From assembly GCA_934177725.1 (NCBI GenBank), contig CAKPPO010000008.1, positions 7,950 through 71,949 on the forward strand: DNA of 64,000 bases, given 5' to 3'. Source of the stretch: an uncultured Clostridia bacterium (GTDB taxonomy: Bacteria > Bacillota > Clostridia > TANB77 > CAG-508). Below the pieces are notes generated by a model, which saw nothing but the letters and a program-made list of their open reading frames with translations, was not told where the DNA came from and did no database searches. The translations under genes and the position numbers were made by a program. Shown here piece after piece: positions 63,527 through 64,000 of this stretch; position 1 is the stretch's first letter, and each line of letters starts with the position of its first letter.

Positions 63527-63662
63527 TTTTACCACCTACGAATTATATTTTTTTCTTGATTTCTTTTCGCAATTAATGCATTTCATAAAATCACCTTCTA
63601 AAAAAATATTCTTAAAATGCAAAAAACCAAGCAAGTAATGATACAAGCTTGATTTTAAGTAT

Positions 63663-63975
63663 TGGAGCCACTTGCCCGAATCGAACGGGCGACCTACTGA
63701 TTCATACTACCATAATTTTCATTACCACAAATGTGTTTGTAGTCTGGACTTTCTCTTTACCATAGCTCTTGCCTTAGGTACACCGTATAAAGTCTCTACA
63801 CTTAGGAATTTCTTCCCTAGCTCGGGATTAACATATATTTAAAATACTTAGTCTTCCCCGAATTAGCGGTGTCCACTTTATTCGTTTCCAAATAAAGGTG
63901 CAAAATAGTTCAAAATAGAAATTTCTTTCTATCTATTCCACAAGTCAGTTGCTCTACCATCTGAGCTAAAGTGGC
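63663..63975 (-). tRNA. tRNA-Thr, anticodon TGT, interrupted by a group I intron
   Basis: The 5' exon (63975-63940) gives acceptor GCCACTT, D-arm and half of the anticodon arm ending ACTGACTTGT. The 3' exon (63702-63663) gives AATCAGT, variable loop, T-arm CGCCCG-TTCGATT-CGGGC and AAGTGGC-T-CCA. Joined, they form a canonical 76-base tRNA with anticodon loop CTTGTAA (TGT, threonine). The intron follows position 36. Confidence 0.93.
63703..63939 (-). ncRNA. Group I intron in tRNA-Thr, 237 nt
   Basis: The intron is preceded by T in the 5' exon and ends in G, as group I introns do. Conserved core elements are visible in order: P (AATTCGGGGAAG), Q (AATCCCGAGC), R (AGAGACTTTA) and S (AGAGAAAGTCC), with the GACT/AGTC pairing of P7. 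There is no ORF. P1 could not be drawn with confidence. Confidence 0.9.
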
Positions 63976-63986
63976 ATATAAGGTAT

Positions 63987-64000
63987 TGGTGACCCCTACG
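63987..64000 (-). tRNA. Partial tRNA 3' end, probably tRNA-Glu
   Basis: The minus strand ends CGTAGGGGTC-A-CCA, a tRNA acceptor end with encoded CCA, 11 bases before the tRNA-Thr 5' end. Its similarity to the clostridial tRNA-Glu end is suggestive only. Confidence 0.45.

Overview
This is a very AT-rich stretch of a spore-forming Firmicute, most likely an uncultured gut clostridium. The evidence is the sleB-ypeB pair, an alpha/beta SASP, two CotF-like coat proteins, mecA, AGGAGG ribosome sites, a bacillus/clostridium type sigma-A promoter set, a c-di-GMP-I riboswitch and clostridial tRNAs. The species cannot be named from the sequence alone.

The main observation is a recurrent +1 frameshift. 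Six otherwise convincing genes (mreC, mreB, a virD4/traG coupling protein, a vanW-family gene, comM/yifB and an S1-domain gene) are each split by exactly one extra C. In every case the extra C makes an in-frame CGG codon and lies directly before a conserved glycine codon (GGA or GGT). Skipping the C restores the family sequence, including the P-loop glycines of VirD4 and ComM. A paralogue of the vanW gene in the same window has the same position without the C. In my manual scan, CGG is otherwise almost absent as an in-frame codon: it occurs in two short orphan genes only. The two arginine tRNAs present (anticodons UCU and ACG) would not be expected to read CGG. I infer that CGG may be an unassigned or slow codon used for +1 frameshifting (CGGN read as glycine). 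A systematic assembly artefact is the alternative to exclude.

Layout. 1-2.5 kb: mreC-mreB-radC-DUF4321 on the minus strand. 2.7-6 kb: mecA, an M23 endopeptidase, coat proteins and a nucleotidase. 6-10 kb: pcrA, a type I toxin-antitoxin locus, a low-molecular-weight phosphatase and a ZIP transporter. 10-17 kb: an acyltransferase, a surface protein with an IPQTG motif, rdgB, an NrtR-like protein, an odd radical-SAM protein and prfA. 17-21 kb: an orphan gene and a yhaO-yhaN (SbcD/SbcC-like) pair. 21-25 kb: an Rpn nuclease and an isolated virD4 cluster. 25-31.5 kb: a DnaJ-like protein, ddl-murF, SASP, ypeB and sleB. 31.5-37.5 kb: a processive glycosyltransferase, yhbY, a long palindromic element, tRNA-Arg(UCU), an M18 aminopeptidase, the vanW gene and tRNA-Arg(ACG). 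37.7-43.7 kb: comM-dprA-yraN and a csoR-copZ-copA copper operon with a clear operator. 44-54.6 kb: tRNA-Pro, an orphan gene, a Rieske oxidoreductase, htrA, an HD-GYP protein, tex, a RAYT-type transposase inside inverted repeats, an ABC-F protein and CorA. 54.6-64 kb: a c-di-GMP riboswitch gene, HdeD-like and DUF4362 proteins, the S1 gene, an ECF sigma/anti-sigma pair, tRNA-Lys, a second vanW gene, an S24-like repressor, a carbohydrate-binding protein and an SDR reductase. The window ends in a tRNA-Thr gene interrupted by a group I intron.

Intergenic DNA carries many short palindromes built on AAAAGGGAC/GTCCCTTTT and on GGGACGG, which may be REP-like elements, plus four near-identical terminator hairpins.
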